Positions 55,819-63,927 of a stretch of 64,000 nucleotides of DNA are shown here, one piece after another (position 1 is the first letter of the stretch; each line of letters opens with the position of its first letter). Position numbers and translations under genes: made by a program. Source of the DNA: Prochlorococcus marinus str. MIT 9515 (GTDB lineage: Bacteria; Cyanobacteriota; Cyanobacteriia; PCC-6307; Cyanobiaceae); the NCBI RefSeq assembly GCF_000015665.1, contig NC_008817.1:1116001-1180000 (forward strand), written 5' to 3'. Under the pieces are notes generated by a model. That model made no database searches, was not told the origin of the DNA, and saw only the letters and a list, made by a program, of their open reading frames with translations.

Positions 55819-56484
55819 ATGAATTTTTTAACTTATAAGCTACTAAATTTAGAAGAATTAAAGATATTAAAACTAAATTTAAATAAGCAAAATGAACTTT
55901 GGGAAAGTGGCAAAATGACCGCCGGTAGTCAGGCATCAAAAGTCAAAGAAAATTTGCAATTAAATAGGAATTCTGAAATTTCAAAAAAATATTCTCAATT
56001 AATCAGAAAAAAAATCATCACTAACCCATTAATTAAAAGTTTTGCTTTACCAAAGACAATCCATGGAATCATGTTTACAAAATCATTACAAAACATGCAT
56101 TATGGAAGACACATTGACAATCCTTTTATGTCCTCAGGCAGGTCGGATTTATCTTTTACAATTTCATTAACTAACAAAGCCGATTACCAGGGTGGTGAAT
56201 TAGTAATCGAAACACTAAATTCAGAAAAAAAATTAAAGCTAGATGCTGGAGAGATAATAATCTATCCAAGCACATACCTGCATTCCGTAAAAAAAGTTAA
56301 AAATGGTGAAAGATTAGTATGCGTAGGCTGGATTGAAAGTTATGTTAAGTCAATTGAGGAAAGAGAATATTTATTTGACCTTGATGCTGGAGCGAAGGGT
56401 TTATTAGCCAAATATGGGAGGTCCGACGAACTTGACAATATTTTTAAGTCTTATTCAAACTTATTGAGATTACTAGGTAACTAA
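55819..56484 (+). CDS. piuC: PKHD-type Fe(II)/2-oxoglutarate dioxygenase (PiuC-like)
   Basis: A 221-residue enzyme. The iron triad is HxD in MHYGRHIDNPFM and the distal His in YPSTYLHSVKKVKNGERLVC; the following Arg binds 2-oxoglutarate. The N-terminal MTAGSQASKVKENLQLN is the conserved PiuC block (W-x-G-x-x-T-A-G-x-Q-A-x-x-V-K-N-N). The family is tied to iron uptake in proteobacteria and picocyanobacteria. Substrate unknown. It is divergent from futA, consistent with an iron regulon. Confidence 0.9.
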   Translation: MNFLTYKLLNLEELKILKLNLNKQNELWESGKMTAGSQASKVKENLQLNRNSEISKKYSQLIRKKIITNPLIKSFALPKTIHGIMFTKSLQNMHYGRHIDNPFMSSGRSDLSFTISLTNKADYQGGELVIETLNSEKKLKLDAGEIIIYPSTYLHSVKKVKNGERLVCVGWIESYVKSIEEREYLFDLDAGAKGLLAKYGRSDELDNIFKSYSNLLRLLGN

Positions 56485-56527
56485 AGAAACATTTTATACA
56501 TCTCGTAGAAAAAAGCTCTCAATATCT

Positions 56528-56545
56528 GTACTATATAAATAGTAC
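56528..56545. promoter_or_regulatory. Perfect inverted repeat over a -10-like element
   Basis: GTACTAT-ATAA-ATAGTAC is a 7-bp perfect dyad that includes TATAAAT (56534-56540), a good -10 element, 17 bp before the ATG of the small secreted protein. It looks like an operator for a dimeric repressor; the regulator is unknown. The GTAC-to-GTAC spacing does not fit LexA, and the sequence does not fit Fur. Confidence 0.5.
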
Positions 56546-56561
56546 GGATATTTTACCTTAA

Positions 56562-56801
56562 ATGCCCAAAAGAAGTTCAATAGCATTATTTATAGCAGCA
56601 TCAAGTGTATTAGCTATCAATACTGCAGATTCTAATTCTATTAAAGCAGGAGAAAATGATTTAGGAGGATTAAAAGAATGGAACACTGATATGAGTGTTG
56701 ATGCTGATTTTATTCTAGATAAAGAAGCTCAAAAGTTAGCAGATGAAGCCAAAAAATCTAGTTTGTGTATTCCTATTGGGGAAGGAGAGAATTGTTGGTA
56801 A
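56562..56801 (+). CDS. Small secreted protein
   Basis: A 79-residue protein with a signal peptide (SSIALFIAASSVLAINTADS) and a short acidic mature part (GENDLGGLKEWNTDMSVDAD) ending KKSSLCIPIGEGENCW, with two cysteines that could form a disulfide. No family recognised. It lies between the iron genes futA/piuC and the porin, convergent with the porin. Its 3' end and terminator have been tandemly duplicated (see 56996-57050). Confidence 0.7.
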   Translation: MPKRSSIALFIAASSVLAINTADSNSIKAGENDLGGLKEWNTDMSVDADFILDKEAQKLADEAKKSSLCIPIGEGENCW

Positions 56802-56818
56802 ATATAATAAACTTTAAA

Positions 56819-56844
56819 AAAAACCGCTAATTAAAGCGGTTTTA
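56819..56844. terminator. Terminator hairpin, copy 1
   Basis: AAAACCGCT-aattaa-AGCGGTTTT, a symmetric stem with A-run before and T-run after, usable in both directions. It lies 18 bp after the stop of the small secreted protein. The same element recurs at 57077-57100. Confidence 0.85.
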
Positions 56845-56848
56845 GAAA

Positions 56849-56878
56849 TAAAAAAACACCTTTTAAGGTGTTTTTTTT
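56849..56878. terminator. Second symmetric terminator hairpin
   Basis: AAAACACCTT-TTAAGGTGTTTT, a nearly perfect palindrome followed by a long T-run. It probably served the minus-strand porin before the duplication. In the second copy (about 57107-57128) this element is degraded. Confidence 0.75.
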
Positions 56879-56892
56879 GTATTTAAAGATTT

Positions 56893-56982
56893 TTTAACAT
56901 AGCACTTAAATGATCTCAGCCCTGTTTAACGGCACTACCAGCTCTATCGGATCCACCGAATATTGCAGGAGTAACGTTAACA
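56893..56982 (-). pseudogene. Duplicated 3' end of the porin gene
   Basis: Read on the minus strand: VNVTPAIFGGSDRAGSAVKQG, TGA stop, DHLSAM. The intact porin at 57140-57250 reads VNVTPAIFGGSDRAGSAGRQ, then GRDHLGAVV. Nucleotide identity is nearly complete over about 40 bp (56941-56982 versus 57207-57248) and then declines. The piece has no start and an internal stop, so it is a non-functional copy produced by a tandem duplication. Confidence 0.85.
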
Positions 56983-56995
56983 TAACTCGGACAAA

Positions 56996-57050
56996 TAAAG
57001 CAAAAAAATCATATAATCGTCTCCCTATTGGGGAAAGAGATGATTATTGA
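56996..57050 (+). pseudogene. Duplicated 3' end of the small secreted protein gene
   Basis: The codons from 57000 read AKKSYNRLPIGERDDY and stop at 57048-57050. The intact gene ends AKKSSLCIPIGEGENCW. It is followed by a second copy of the terminator. There is no start codon or signal peptide: it is the right-hand copy of the duplicated junction. Confidence 0.8.
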
Positions 57051-57076
57051 TAAATATAAATAAACTTAAAAAAAAA

Positions 57077-57100
57077 AAAACCGCTTATTAAAGCGGTTTT
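57077..57100. terminator. Terminator hairpin, copy 2
   Basis: AAAACCGCTT-atta-AAGCGGTTTT, a 10-bp stem preceded by a long A-run. On the minus strand the A-run becomes T, so it now serves as the porin terminator. Duplicate of 56819-56844. Confidence 0.85.
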
Positions 57101-57139
57101 AGTAAATAAAACACCGTTTAAGGCATTCTAAATTTTGAG

Positions 57140-58420
57140 TTAGAACTTAAAGGTTGTTTCAACAACAGCACCTAAATGATCTCTACCCTGTCTACCGGCA
57201 CTACCAGCTCTATCGGATCCACCGAATATTGCAGGAGTAACGTTAACAGAATCATTAACTTGATAAGAATAATAAGCTTCCCAAGCTATAGGATCAACAG
57301 TTGTTTCGTCTTCTCTTGTTTGAGGCTGACCAAAAGCAACTCCAATTTTATCATCAGGAGTAAATGTATCTTCCCATGTTAAACCTACGAAATAAGCCGT
57401 AGTATTAGAGTTGGTAGTAGCATCTGTTTCTGAGGTGTCATAACCTAGAGAGATTGAAGGGGTCGCCTTACCAGCATCTTCAGGTCTCCACCAGCCTCTC
57501 AAACCGATGTTTGAACTATTACCACCGTTTGGTCTTAATTTACCAAATGGAGTTGTGTAATATGAGTCAGTCCAGCCGTTATACTTCATGTTAAGAATTA
57601 CAGAAGCAGAGTAGGTTGGCTGTGTATATCCAATTTGAGTAGCCCAACTAGTAGCAGATTCGTTAGTTCCCCAACCACTGGTAGAATCGCCTTCTTTACT
57701 TACAACGTTTGAACTGATTGCAAAACCGTTATCAGCTTTGTAAGCCCAACCAAATCCAGGGTTAGTACTTGCACCGTAAGCTGCTCCGTTACCACCTAGT
57801 GTAAATTGCTTAGTTATAGGCTGGTATATGGATGGAGTAGTCGCATGCATATAGTAGTTTTCAATTTTTGGACCAATCCAAACTGTGTGTTTTTCACCAA
57901 CAGGGAATGTGTACCAAATTTTGTCAACTTTTATAGCGTCGGCATTACCTTTAGATGAAGACAAATATGTTCCATATGTATAAGAAGTTTGCCAACCAGT
58001 TGCATTACCAGTTTTCAACCTAACATAAAGATTATCATCACCTGTAAAACTTGTATTGAGGTTACCCTGCCACATGTATGTAGCTAAAGTACCTTCAGTT
58101 TCTCCTGTTTCTTCAACATTTAATGCACCAACAGTGAAGATTACTTTACCGTCAAGTGTTGTTGTCTCAGAAAAGGAACCAGCCTCATAATCATTTTGAA
58201 TAGCTTCAATACCGTCAACACGTCCTTTTAGTGTTGCAAGTTCTTCGTTAACTTCATTAACGAAAGTTTCACTGTCGAATAAACTTGTAGCAGATGATTT
58301 GTTACTACTGTTGTAGTCATTCATCCCCTCAAGGTTCAACACGTCAGAAGCTTGAGCAGCCATAGGAGCAATTAAGCCTACAGAAGCTGTAGCAACTAAC
58401 ATTTTTTGGAAGAGTTTCAT
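57140..58420 (-). CDS. som: Outer-membrane porin (Som/iron-uptake-porin type)
   Basis: A 426-residue protein. A signal peptide is followed by cleavage near AQAS (LVATASVGLIAPMAAQAS). A short SLH-like/coiled-coil segment (NEVNEELATLKGRVDGIEAI) follows, then a beta-barrel rich in Gly, Thr and aromatic residues, ending ETTFKF with the C-terminal Phe. The picocyanobacterial Som-type porins have this arrangement and are the main outer-membrane proteins, passing small solutes; some are annotated as iron-uptake porins. A GAGGT ribosome site precedes the ATG. Base composition is higher in G+C, as for highly expressed genes. Confidence 0.88.
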   Translation of the reverse strand: MKLFQKMLVATASVGLIAPMAAQASDVLNLEGMNDYNSSNKSSATSLFDSETFVNEVNEELATLKGRVDGIEAIQNDYEAGSFSETTTLDGKVIFTVGALNVEETGETEGTLATYMWQGNLNTSFTGDDNLYVRLKTGNATGWQTSYTYGTYLSSSKGNADAIKVDKIWYTFPVGEKHTVWIGPKIENYYMHATTPSIYQPITKQFTLGGNGAAYGASTNPGFGWAYKADNGFAISSNVVSKEGDSTSGWGTNESATSWATQIGYTQPTYSASVILNMKYNGWTDSYYTTPFGKLRPNGGNSSNIGLRGWWRPEDAGKATPSISLGYDTSETDATTNSNTTAYFVGLTWEDTFTPDDKIGVAFGQPQTREDETTVDPIAWEAYYSYQVNDSVNVTPAIFGGSDRAGSAGRQGRDHLGAVVETTFKF

Positions 58421-58438
58421 TTTACCTCACACGAAAAA

Positions 58439-58456
58439 TGCCCATAATAATGGGTA
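58439..58456 (-). promoter_or_regulatory. Hairpin in the porin 5' leader
   Basis: CCCAT-AATA-ATGGG (58441-58454), about 20 bp upstream of the porin start. It is a perfect 5-bp stem with four-base loop next to the ribosome site, and could stabilise the mRNA or be a target for a small RNA. No match to a known motif. Confidence 0.35.
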
Positions 58457-58555
58457 TAGTAATTGTATCGAGGGTAACATTTTTAAGTAGGATTAATAGA
58501 TTCACTTCTATGTAGCAAATGATACGGAGCTTATTTCAGATGCTTTCTAATCAAA

Positions 58556-59425
58556 TTATTTTTTTAATAAAGGAAATTTCAAAGACTCTCTTTCAATTAT
58601 CCAAGAGGATGCCACTTCTCTAGCTAATTTTCGAATCTTTTCAATATATTGCGCACGATCAGTAACTGAAATCACTCCTCTAGCATCAAGCAAATTAAAG
58701 CAATGACTGCATTTTAATACAAAATCCAGAGCAGGAAAAGTAAGTTTTTTATCAAGAAGAGATACAGCTTCTTCTTGATATATTGAAAATAGTTTCCTCA
58801 TGTTTTCGGGATTTGATGCTCTAAAGTTAAATTCGCATTGATTTTTTTCAAATTGAAGCCAAATATCGCTGTAGTTGAAATCTTTATTCCAATCTAAATC
58901 CCAAATACTTTCTTTATCTTGCAAAAACGTCGCAATTCTCTCTAGTCCGTAAGTTATCTCAATGGGAATTGGATTACAGTCAACCCCCCCACATTGTTGA
59001 AAATAAGTAAATTGTGTTACCTCCATCCCATCCAACCAGACTTCCCAGCCCACTCCCCATGCGCCAAGGGTAGGGGACTCCCAATTATCTTCTACAAATC
59101 TTATGTCGTGTTCCTTAGGGTTAATACCTAAAAACTCTAAAGAAGATAAATATTTCTCTTGAATTCTATCAGGAGATGGTTTAATGATTACTTGATATTG
59201 AAAATAATGTTGAGCCCTGTTTGGGTTATCTCCAAATCTTCCATCAGTAGGTCTTCTACATGGCTCAGCATACGCAACACTCCAAGGCTCGGGCCCAATT
59301 GCTCTAAGGAAAGTATGCGGGTTCATAGTTCCTGCACCTTTTTCAGTGTCATAAGGTTGCATAATCAAACAACCTTCTTCAGACCAGAATTTATTTAAAT
59401 TTTGAATTATATCTTGAAAAAACAT
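58556..59425 (-). CDS. glyQ: Glycyl-tRNA synthetase alpha subunit
   Basis: A 289-residue class II synthetase subunit. The start [20 protein letters not shown] continues [20 protein letters not shown], with [20 protein letters not shown] and [20 protein letters not shown] as conserved blocks. It works as an alpha2beta2 enzyme with GlyS, which is not in this window. Confidence 0.97.
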   Translation of the reverse strand: MFFQDIIQNLNKFWSEEGCLIMQPYDTEKGAGTMNPHTFLRAIGPEPWSVAYAEPCRRPTDGRFGDNPNRAQHYFQYQVIIKPSPDRIQEKYLSSLEFLGINPKEHDIRFVEDNWESPTLGAWGVGWEVWLDGMEVTQFTYFQQCGGVDCNPIPIEITYGLERIATFLQDKESIWDLDWNKDFNYSDIWLQFEKNQCEFNFRASNPENMRKLFSIYQEEAVSLLDKKLTFPALDFVLKCSHCFNLLDARGVISVTDRAQYIEKIRKLAREVASSWIIERESLKFPLLKK

Positions 59426-59512
59426 TAAATTAAAAATTGTCTAGGTTACATCAATGCCAAAGAATATAATAACAAAACCACTTAAAAGAAAAAATAAATT
59501 TTTTGAAAATTC

Positions 59513-59668
59513 TTATTTCTGTTTCTGAAAATATTTTTTATTTTCAGCTGTCATAAGTAAGTAAAAAATAATGCCAAATAAACCTAGAAAAGTTATCATC
59601 AACTCAAATGTCTGAAGAAGTTCTCCCGATAAGAAAGTCTCGAATTGCAAAATCGTTGATAAAAACAT
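59513..59668 (-). CDS. 51-residue single-pass membrane protein
   Basis: From ATG at 59668 to TAA at 59513-59515. An amphipathic N-terminus (MFLSTILQFETFLSGELLQT) leads to a helix (FELMITFLGLFGIIFYLLMT) and a basic tail (AENKKYFQKQK). No family recognised. It lies 14 bp downstream of the DUF1824 gene in the same direction and is probably cotranscribed. Confidence 0.6.
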   Translation of the reverse strand: MFLSTILQFETFLSGELLQTFELMITFLGLFGIIFYLLMTAENKKYFQKQK

Positions 59669-59682
59669 AAATCAGAGATTAA

Positions 59683-60069
59683 TTAGGTAAAAAAATCTAA
59701 TGGCAATGGTCCAAAAGTACTAGACTCTTCAGAATCCTCGTCATACTGACATGTTAATAAAATTCCCTCTCCAAGACCATTTTCAGGTCTAATGTAAACA
59801 TTTCCAGTTTTTTGATTACCTTTTAAAAAAACACTTCCATCAGAATATAAGGAATCTACATCCCTAAATGTAATTGAGGAGTATTTTTTAGAAATTGACT
59901 TCAAGGCCTTAATAGCTAAAGAATCGCAAGGTGCCATTATTCCTATTGTTATCCAATCAGCATCAAGAATATTTTGTTCTAGCTCTTTTAATAATTTTTT
60001 TATTTGACTTTTTCTTAAATGAGGTGCTGATTTAAGATTATTTAAGTCATTTAAAGAATTTATAACCAT
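59683..60069 (-). CDS. DUF1824-like protein
   Basis: A 128-residue soluble protein with the pattern I associate with DUF1824, a cyanobacterial and plant family of unknown function: DWITIGIMAPCDSLAIKALK, SVFLKGNQKTGNVYIRPENG and GEGILLTCQYDEDSEESSTF then GPLPLDFF. Start ATG at 60069. It heads a small operon with the 51-residue membrane protein. Confidence 0.82.
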   Translation of the reverse strand: MVINSLNDLNNLKSAPHLRKSQIKKLLKELEQNILDADWITIGIMAPCDSLAIKALKSISKKYSSITFRDVDSLYSDGSVFLKGNQKTGNVYIRPENGLGEGILLTCQYDEDSEESSTFGPLPLDFFT

Positions 60070-60169
60070 TTGTTAGAAAAATTTAAAGCTATCAAAACTG
60101 TTCAAATTTCTTCTAATGAATTATTTTTATCCCTTAACTCCGATGAAGTAAAGATAGTATTGAAAAAAT

Positions 60170-60340
60170 TTAAGCAGCAAAATTCTTTTTTTGGTAATCA
60201 CTTGGTAAATGAATAGTTTTATTTTTAAAAACTCTTCTTGAAGACAAATATGCTAAATCATATGAACTTATTCCATTTGCATATGGATTGAAGAGTGTTC
60301 TCTTTGACCTAGCTTTTTTACCCCTTTTCAATTCATTCAT
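60170..60340 (-). CDS. 56-residue basic protein
   Basis: From ATG at 60340 to TAA at 60170-60172. The peptide begins MNELKRGKKARSKRTLFNPY and continues ANGISSYDLAYLSSRRVFKN: basic, soluble, with a Y-x-L-A-x-L-S/T-R-R core. Codon use is normal. I do not recognise a family; it is short and conserved-looking. It is divergent from the methyltransferase gene at 60480. Confidence 0.65.
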   Translation of the reverse strand: MNELKRGKKARSKRTLFNPYANGISSYDLAYLSSRRVFKNKTIHLPSDYQKKNFAA

Positions 60341-60479
60341 ATAATTTAAAGAGTTAATAAATAATCTAACTTTTTTTATTAGATTGTCTAGTTTTTTTTA
60401 CAAAAAATCTTGAAAAAGTAACTACTCAAGCCCAAAATTGAAATTCAAGGTTTAGATTAAACCAAATTCAATTTACATT

Positions 60480-61124
60480 TTGGAAGTTTTAAATAATTAT
60501 CAAAGGCAAAAAAATGATGAGAGTAATGATGAAGAATTTTACTATTCTCCAAAATTTGTTTATCATTTAGACTCAAATTTCAGGAACTATTTAACTTCTC
60601 TTTATAAAAATGAGATTAAGGATTCCTCAACTATTCTTGATTTAATGTCTAGTTGGGATAGTTATCTCCCTTCAGAAAAAATTTATAAAAAAGTAATTGG
60701 ACACGGATTAAACAAAGAAGAACTCGAGAGTAACAAGGCTCTAAACTCTTATTGGACTCAAAACTTTAATGTTAATCAAGATATACCATTGGAGAGCGGA
60801 AGTGTAGATTGTTGTTTAATGGTTGCGGCATGGCAATATTTACAATACCCAGAAAAACTCACAAAAGAAATTGCAAGAATTCTGAGTAATAGAGGCAAAA
60901 TTATAGTTTCTTTTTCAAATAGAGCCTTTTGGCATAAAGCCCCAAACATATGGACTTCTTCAACAGAAGAAGAGAGACTTAAGTACGTTAGAAAAGTATT
61001 AATTACAAATGGATTCACTGAACCAAGAATAATAAAAAAATTTAATGGTCAAACTTTTAATCTCTTTACTTTCCTTAAAAATGATCCCTTTTATTGTTTG
61101 ATTGCTACTAAAGAGAAACTATAA
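60480..61124 (+). CDS. SAM-dependent methyltransferase-like protein
   Basis: A 214-residue protein with TTG start. STILDLMSSWDSYLPSEKIY is motif I (L-D-L-x-x-S/G), VDCCLMVAAWQYLQYPEKLT is the post-motif region of the Methyltransf_11 type, and ILSNRGKIIVSFSNRAFWHK is motif III. The glycines of motif I are mostly absent (DLMSSW), as in a cyanobacterial subgroup with unknown substrate, so activity is uncertain. Confidence 0.75.
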   Translation: MEVLNNYQRQKNDESNDEEFYYSPKFVYHLDSNFRNYLTSLYKNEIKDSSTILDLMSSWDSYLPSEKIYKKVIGHGLNKEELESNKALNSYWTQNFNVNQDIPLESGSVDCCLMVAAWQYLQYPEKLTKEIARILSNRGKIIVSFSNRAFWHKAPNIWTSSTEEERLKYVRKVLITNGFTEPRIIKKFNGQTFNLFTFLKNDPFYCLIATKEKL

Positions 61125-61214
61125 GTTACTTCCTTGACGACCAACTCTGATAATATTTAAATTAATAGCCTAACTTTTAAATAATGTTTATTATTGGATA
61201 GTTAAAAAAAATCA

Positions 61215-61460
61215 ATGGGTTCTAAAAGAGAAAAATATCCTGAAAAATGTCCATGGGATCTTGGCCCTAAACAACATTTAGCAAAAGAAGAAAACTGGAC
61301 TTTAAGATTAGGAGAGGCAAATGTATGTTTTAGCAAAAATAAACTCGATAATAATTACTTTCACGTAATTAGCAATGAAAATGAAGAGCAAATTCTCGCT
61401 TTCAGAGCTAGGCTTCTTTATCAAAAATTACTCGATAAAGGATTTAGGTTGGTAGAGTGA
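61215..61460 (+). CDS. Small soluble hypothetical protein
   Basis: An 81-residue protein: MGSKREKYPEKCPWDLGPKQ, then HLAKEENWTLRLGEANVCFS and LAFRARLLYQKLLDKGFRLV. The ending AFRARLLYQKLLDKGFRL looks like a conserved helix. No family recognised. It follows the methyltransferase gene after 90 bp. Confidence 0.7.
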   Translation: MGSKREKYPEKCPWDLGPKQHLAKEENWTLRLGEANVCFSKNKLDNNYFHVISNENEEQILAFRARLLYQKLLDKGFRLVE

Positions 61461-61470
61461 TGCTTTTAAA

Positions 61471-62115
61471 TTAACTTAGCAAGCAGAGATCTTCAAAAAT
61501 AAATTTTTGTATTTCTTCTTCTTGGTTTTCATTTAAGTATTTAATGAATCTAGAATTAAGTAACCAAATATCCTTAGAACCAATATTTATAAATGTATCT
61601 TCATATTCTAACTTTTTGGTTTTAGCTTTAAAAGTAATTGGATCAATTTGTTGACTCGTATACTTTTTACTTAAGAATCCACTCCCGGTATTTAAGAATT
61701 CTTGCACAAAAATTTCTATGATGGTCCCGTGAATTTTTCTATAAACCATATTTATACAATTATTTTTGATTCTATATTTGTCCCCCTCTGATTTACCTGA
61801 GACTATCATTTCAATTCCACTATTTGAATCTTTAATCAAATTAAAGTTATTTTTTGAGTGAATTTCTTCAAAATTTCTTTTTACTCGATGTATAGCAACT
61901 TCAAATAATTGCGAGGAAATACTTTTGACTATATCTTGATCATCAATATTCTGAATATCAGGTTTAAAATCTTTCCCTAAAAAGAACTCACCCTCATAGG
62001 AATTACTATTTACAGAGAAAACGCATTTACCTGAATAGCCTCCAAAGTCAGGATTCCAAGTGTACCTTTTTTCATAAGCTTTTTGAAAAATTTCTTTGCA
62101 ATCTAATTCCGACAT
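61471..62115 (-). CDS. DUF3386-like protein
   Basis: A 214-residue soluble protein. The N-terminal IFQKAYEKRYTWNPDFGGYS matches the A-Y-E-x-R-Y-T-W-x-P-x-F-x-G-Y start of DUF3386, a cyanobacterial family of unknown function; GKCVFSVNSNSYEGEFFLG continues it. The C-terminal half carries repeated hydrophobic strands. It is convergent with the 81-residue gene, and lies downstream of the pcb terminator. Confidence 0.8.
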   Translation of the reverse strand: MSELDCKEIFQKAYEKRYTWNPDFGGYSGKCVFSVNSNSYEGEFFLGKDFKPDIQNIDDQDIVKSISSQLFEVAIHRVKRNFEEIHSKNNFNLIKDSNSGIEMIVSGKSEGDKYRIKNNCINMVYRKIHGTIIEIFVQEFLNTGSGFLSKKYTSQQIDPITFKAKTKKLEYEDTFINIGSKDIWLLNSRFIKYLNENQEEEIQKFIFEDLCLLS

Positions 62116-62149
62116 TATAAAAAAAAAGCAAGTTTAATTATGATATTAC

Positions 62150-62180
62150 AAAAAAAAACCCTCTATTAAAAATAGAGGGG
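62150..62180 (-). terminator. Rho-independent terminator of the Pcb gene
   Basis: CCCTCTATT (62159-62167) pairs with AATAGAGGG (62171-62179). On the minus strand it is followed by a run of nine T (62150-62158). It starts 21 bp after the pcb stop codon. Confidence 0.9.
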
Positions 62181-62200
62181 AATTAATTTAGTTAATAAAA

Positions 62201-63259
62201 CTAATTTTGTGTAATTTTTGTATTTTCCATATTGTCAAACGCTTGACCAATTTTCTTGAAATCAAATCCCATAGCTCTTAAAGCATGCCATAAATGTCCT
62301 TGTAAGAAAAAGAATCCTAAATAGAAGTGAGTATTGGCAAGCCATGCTCTTGAACTATATGCTCCGGATCCTAAATCAACAGTGTCAGTAAAATAAGGAG
62401 CAAATTCAAATGAAAGCTTTAAAGGTTCCCCATAAAGATCTACTGGATAAATAGTAGTGTTTGAAGCACACCAGAAAGCTGCTACAAATGCCATATAAGA
62501 AACTCCAACTACTGAGTAAGAAAGAATAGCCTCAGCACCTAATAATCCTTTACCCTTGAATTCTGTATATTCTCCAAATTGTTTTGTACAAATATGGAAA
62601 ACTCCTCCAATAATTTCTAGGAATGCTAAGAAAGCATGACCACCCATAATATCTTCTAGACTATCAATTTTAAGGAAATCAAACTGATGATTCCAAATAG
62701 CAGCGATATCTAAATTGTAGACAACTTGTCGTGTTGAACCAATAGCAGGATCGTAAATACCATGAATACGAGCCCATTCAACAAACATTATTGCTCCAAG
62801 GCCCAAGAAAATAAGATGATGACCAAGTATGAAAGTCAACTTATCAGGATCATCCCACTCAAAGTCAAATTTTTGAGGCTTACTATTCTCTGGATAATCA
62901 CCAAGATCACCTGCAAATTTATTGGAATGAAGTAATCCACCAGCACCTAATACTGCTGAGAAGATTAGATGCAATGTGCAAATTACAACAATACCGTATG
63001 GTTCTGTAATAACTCCATTTTCAATTCCTCCAATCCCAATACCCGCTAGATGTGGTAATACAATTGCTTTTTGAGCACCCATAGGAATGCTGGCGTCATA
63101 ACGAGCTAATTCAAATAATCCAAAAGCCCCTGCCCAGAACATCATTAGTCCTGCATGAGCAGCATGAGCAGCTATGAATTTACCTGAACGGCCAACAACA
63201 CCAGAATTTCCTGCGTACCAGTCATAGGTAACATCAGATTTTCCGTAGTTTTGTAACAC
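62201..63259 (-). CDS. pcb: Divinyl-chlorophyll antenna protein Pcb, IsiA-like
   Basis: A 352-residue thylakoid antenna with six helices and chlorophyll-binding histidines. The start NYGKSDVTYDWYAGNSGVVG, then RSGKFIAAHAAHAGLMMFWA, FDFEWDDPDKLTFILGHHLI and FLALGAIMFVEWARIHGIYD-type blocks are typical of Pcb. The central part (PHLAGIGIGGIENGVITEPY then SAVLGAGGLLHS) is nearer to IsiA and iron-stress Pcb than to the constitutive high-light PcbA as I remember it. It lies 143 bp downstream of flavodoxin on the same strand, the isiA/isiB arrangement. GTG start at 63259. Confidence 0.9.
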   Translation of the reverse strand: MLQNYGKSDVTYDWYAGNSGVVGRSGKFIAAHAAHAGLMMFWAGAFGLFELARYDASIPMGAQKAIVLPHLAGIGIGGIENGVITEPYGIVVICTLHLIFSAVLGAGGLLHSNKFAGDLGDYPENSKPQKFDFEWDDPDKLTFILGHHLIFLGLGAIMFVEWARIHGIYDPAIGSTRQVVYNLDIAAIWNHQFDFLKIDSLEDIMGGHAFLAFLEIIGGVFHICTKQFGEYTEFKGKGLLGAEAILSYSVVGVSYMAFVAAFWCASNTTIYPVDLYGEPLKLSFEFAPYFTDTVDLGSGAYSSRAWLANTHFYLGFFFLQGHLWHALRAMGFDFKKIGQAFDNMENTKITQN

Positions 63260-63402
63260 TTGATTTAAATAAACAGCAAATTGAGCTTATTGCCAATTCG
63301 GCTATTTTTTACAAGATCTTTACAGGTCTTAATTATTTATGTAAAAAAAACATGCTTCGAAAGAACAAATGTTACAAAAAAAAAGGAAATATCTTTAAAG
63401 TT

Positions 63403-63927
63403 TTACCCCAGAGAAGGGATTTCACCTTTTAATTGAGAAGCCCATGTTTCTAGGCGAGAATCTGTTAAATCAGATTCACTATCTTCGTCAAGTGGCAAGC
63501 CACAAAAGCTTTCACCTATTACACTCTTTGACTCATCAAATGTATAGGAAGACTTGTCAACGTAGCCAACCATATCAGCACCTGCTTTTGTGAAATAGCT
63601 ATGAAGTTCTTCCATTGCATCGCAATAGTTTTCAGTGTAGGTAGATGAATCTCCTAAGCCAAAAATAGCTACTTTCTTACCAGACAAACTTAGCTCTCCA
63701 ATATCCTCAAGTATTGAATCCCAAGCAGTTCCGGATCTTTCCTCATCGGCTCCGGTATTCCATGTAGGGATACCGCAAATGATCCCATCAAGCCCTTCAA
63801 ATTCTGAAAGGTCATCAACATCAGATACATCCTTAGGTGATTCTGCTGAAGAAATAAAGTTGTGAAGACGATCAGCTACGTCTTCTGTTTTTCCAGTTGT
63901 AGTTGCGTAATAAATTCCTACAGTCAT
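63403..63927 (-). CDS. isiB: Flavodoxin
   Basis: A 174-residue FMN protein that replaces ferredoxin in electron transfer when iron is short. The phosphate loop is YYATTTGKTEDVADRLHNFI (T-T-T-G-K-T in place of the common S-x-T-G-x-T), the 60s loop ICGIPTWNTGADEERSGTAW, and the 90s loop VAIFGLGDSSTYTENYCDAM. It is the long-chain type (inserted loop about 120-140). Upstream of pcb; nearby futA and piuC suggest an iron-response neighbourhood. Only 73 bp of its upstream region are in the window. Confidence 0.96.
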   Translation of the reverse strand: MTVGIYYATTTGKTEDVADRLHNFISSAESPKDVSDVDDLSEFEGLDGIICGIPTWNTGADEERSGTAWDSILEDIGELSLSGKKVAIFGLGDSSTYTENYCDAMEELHSYFTKAGADMVGYVDKSSYTFDESKSVIGESFCGLPLDEDSESDLTDSRLETWASQLKGEIPSLG

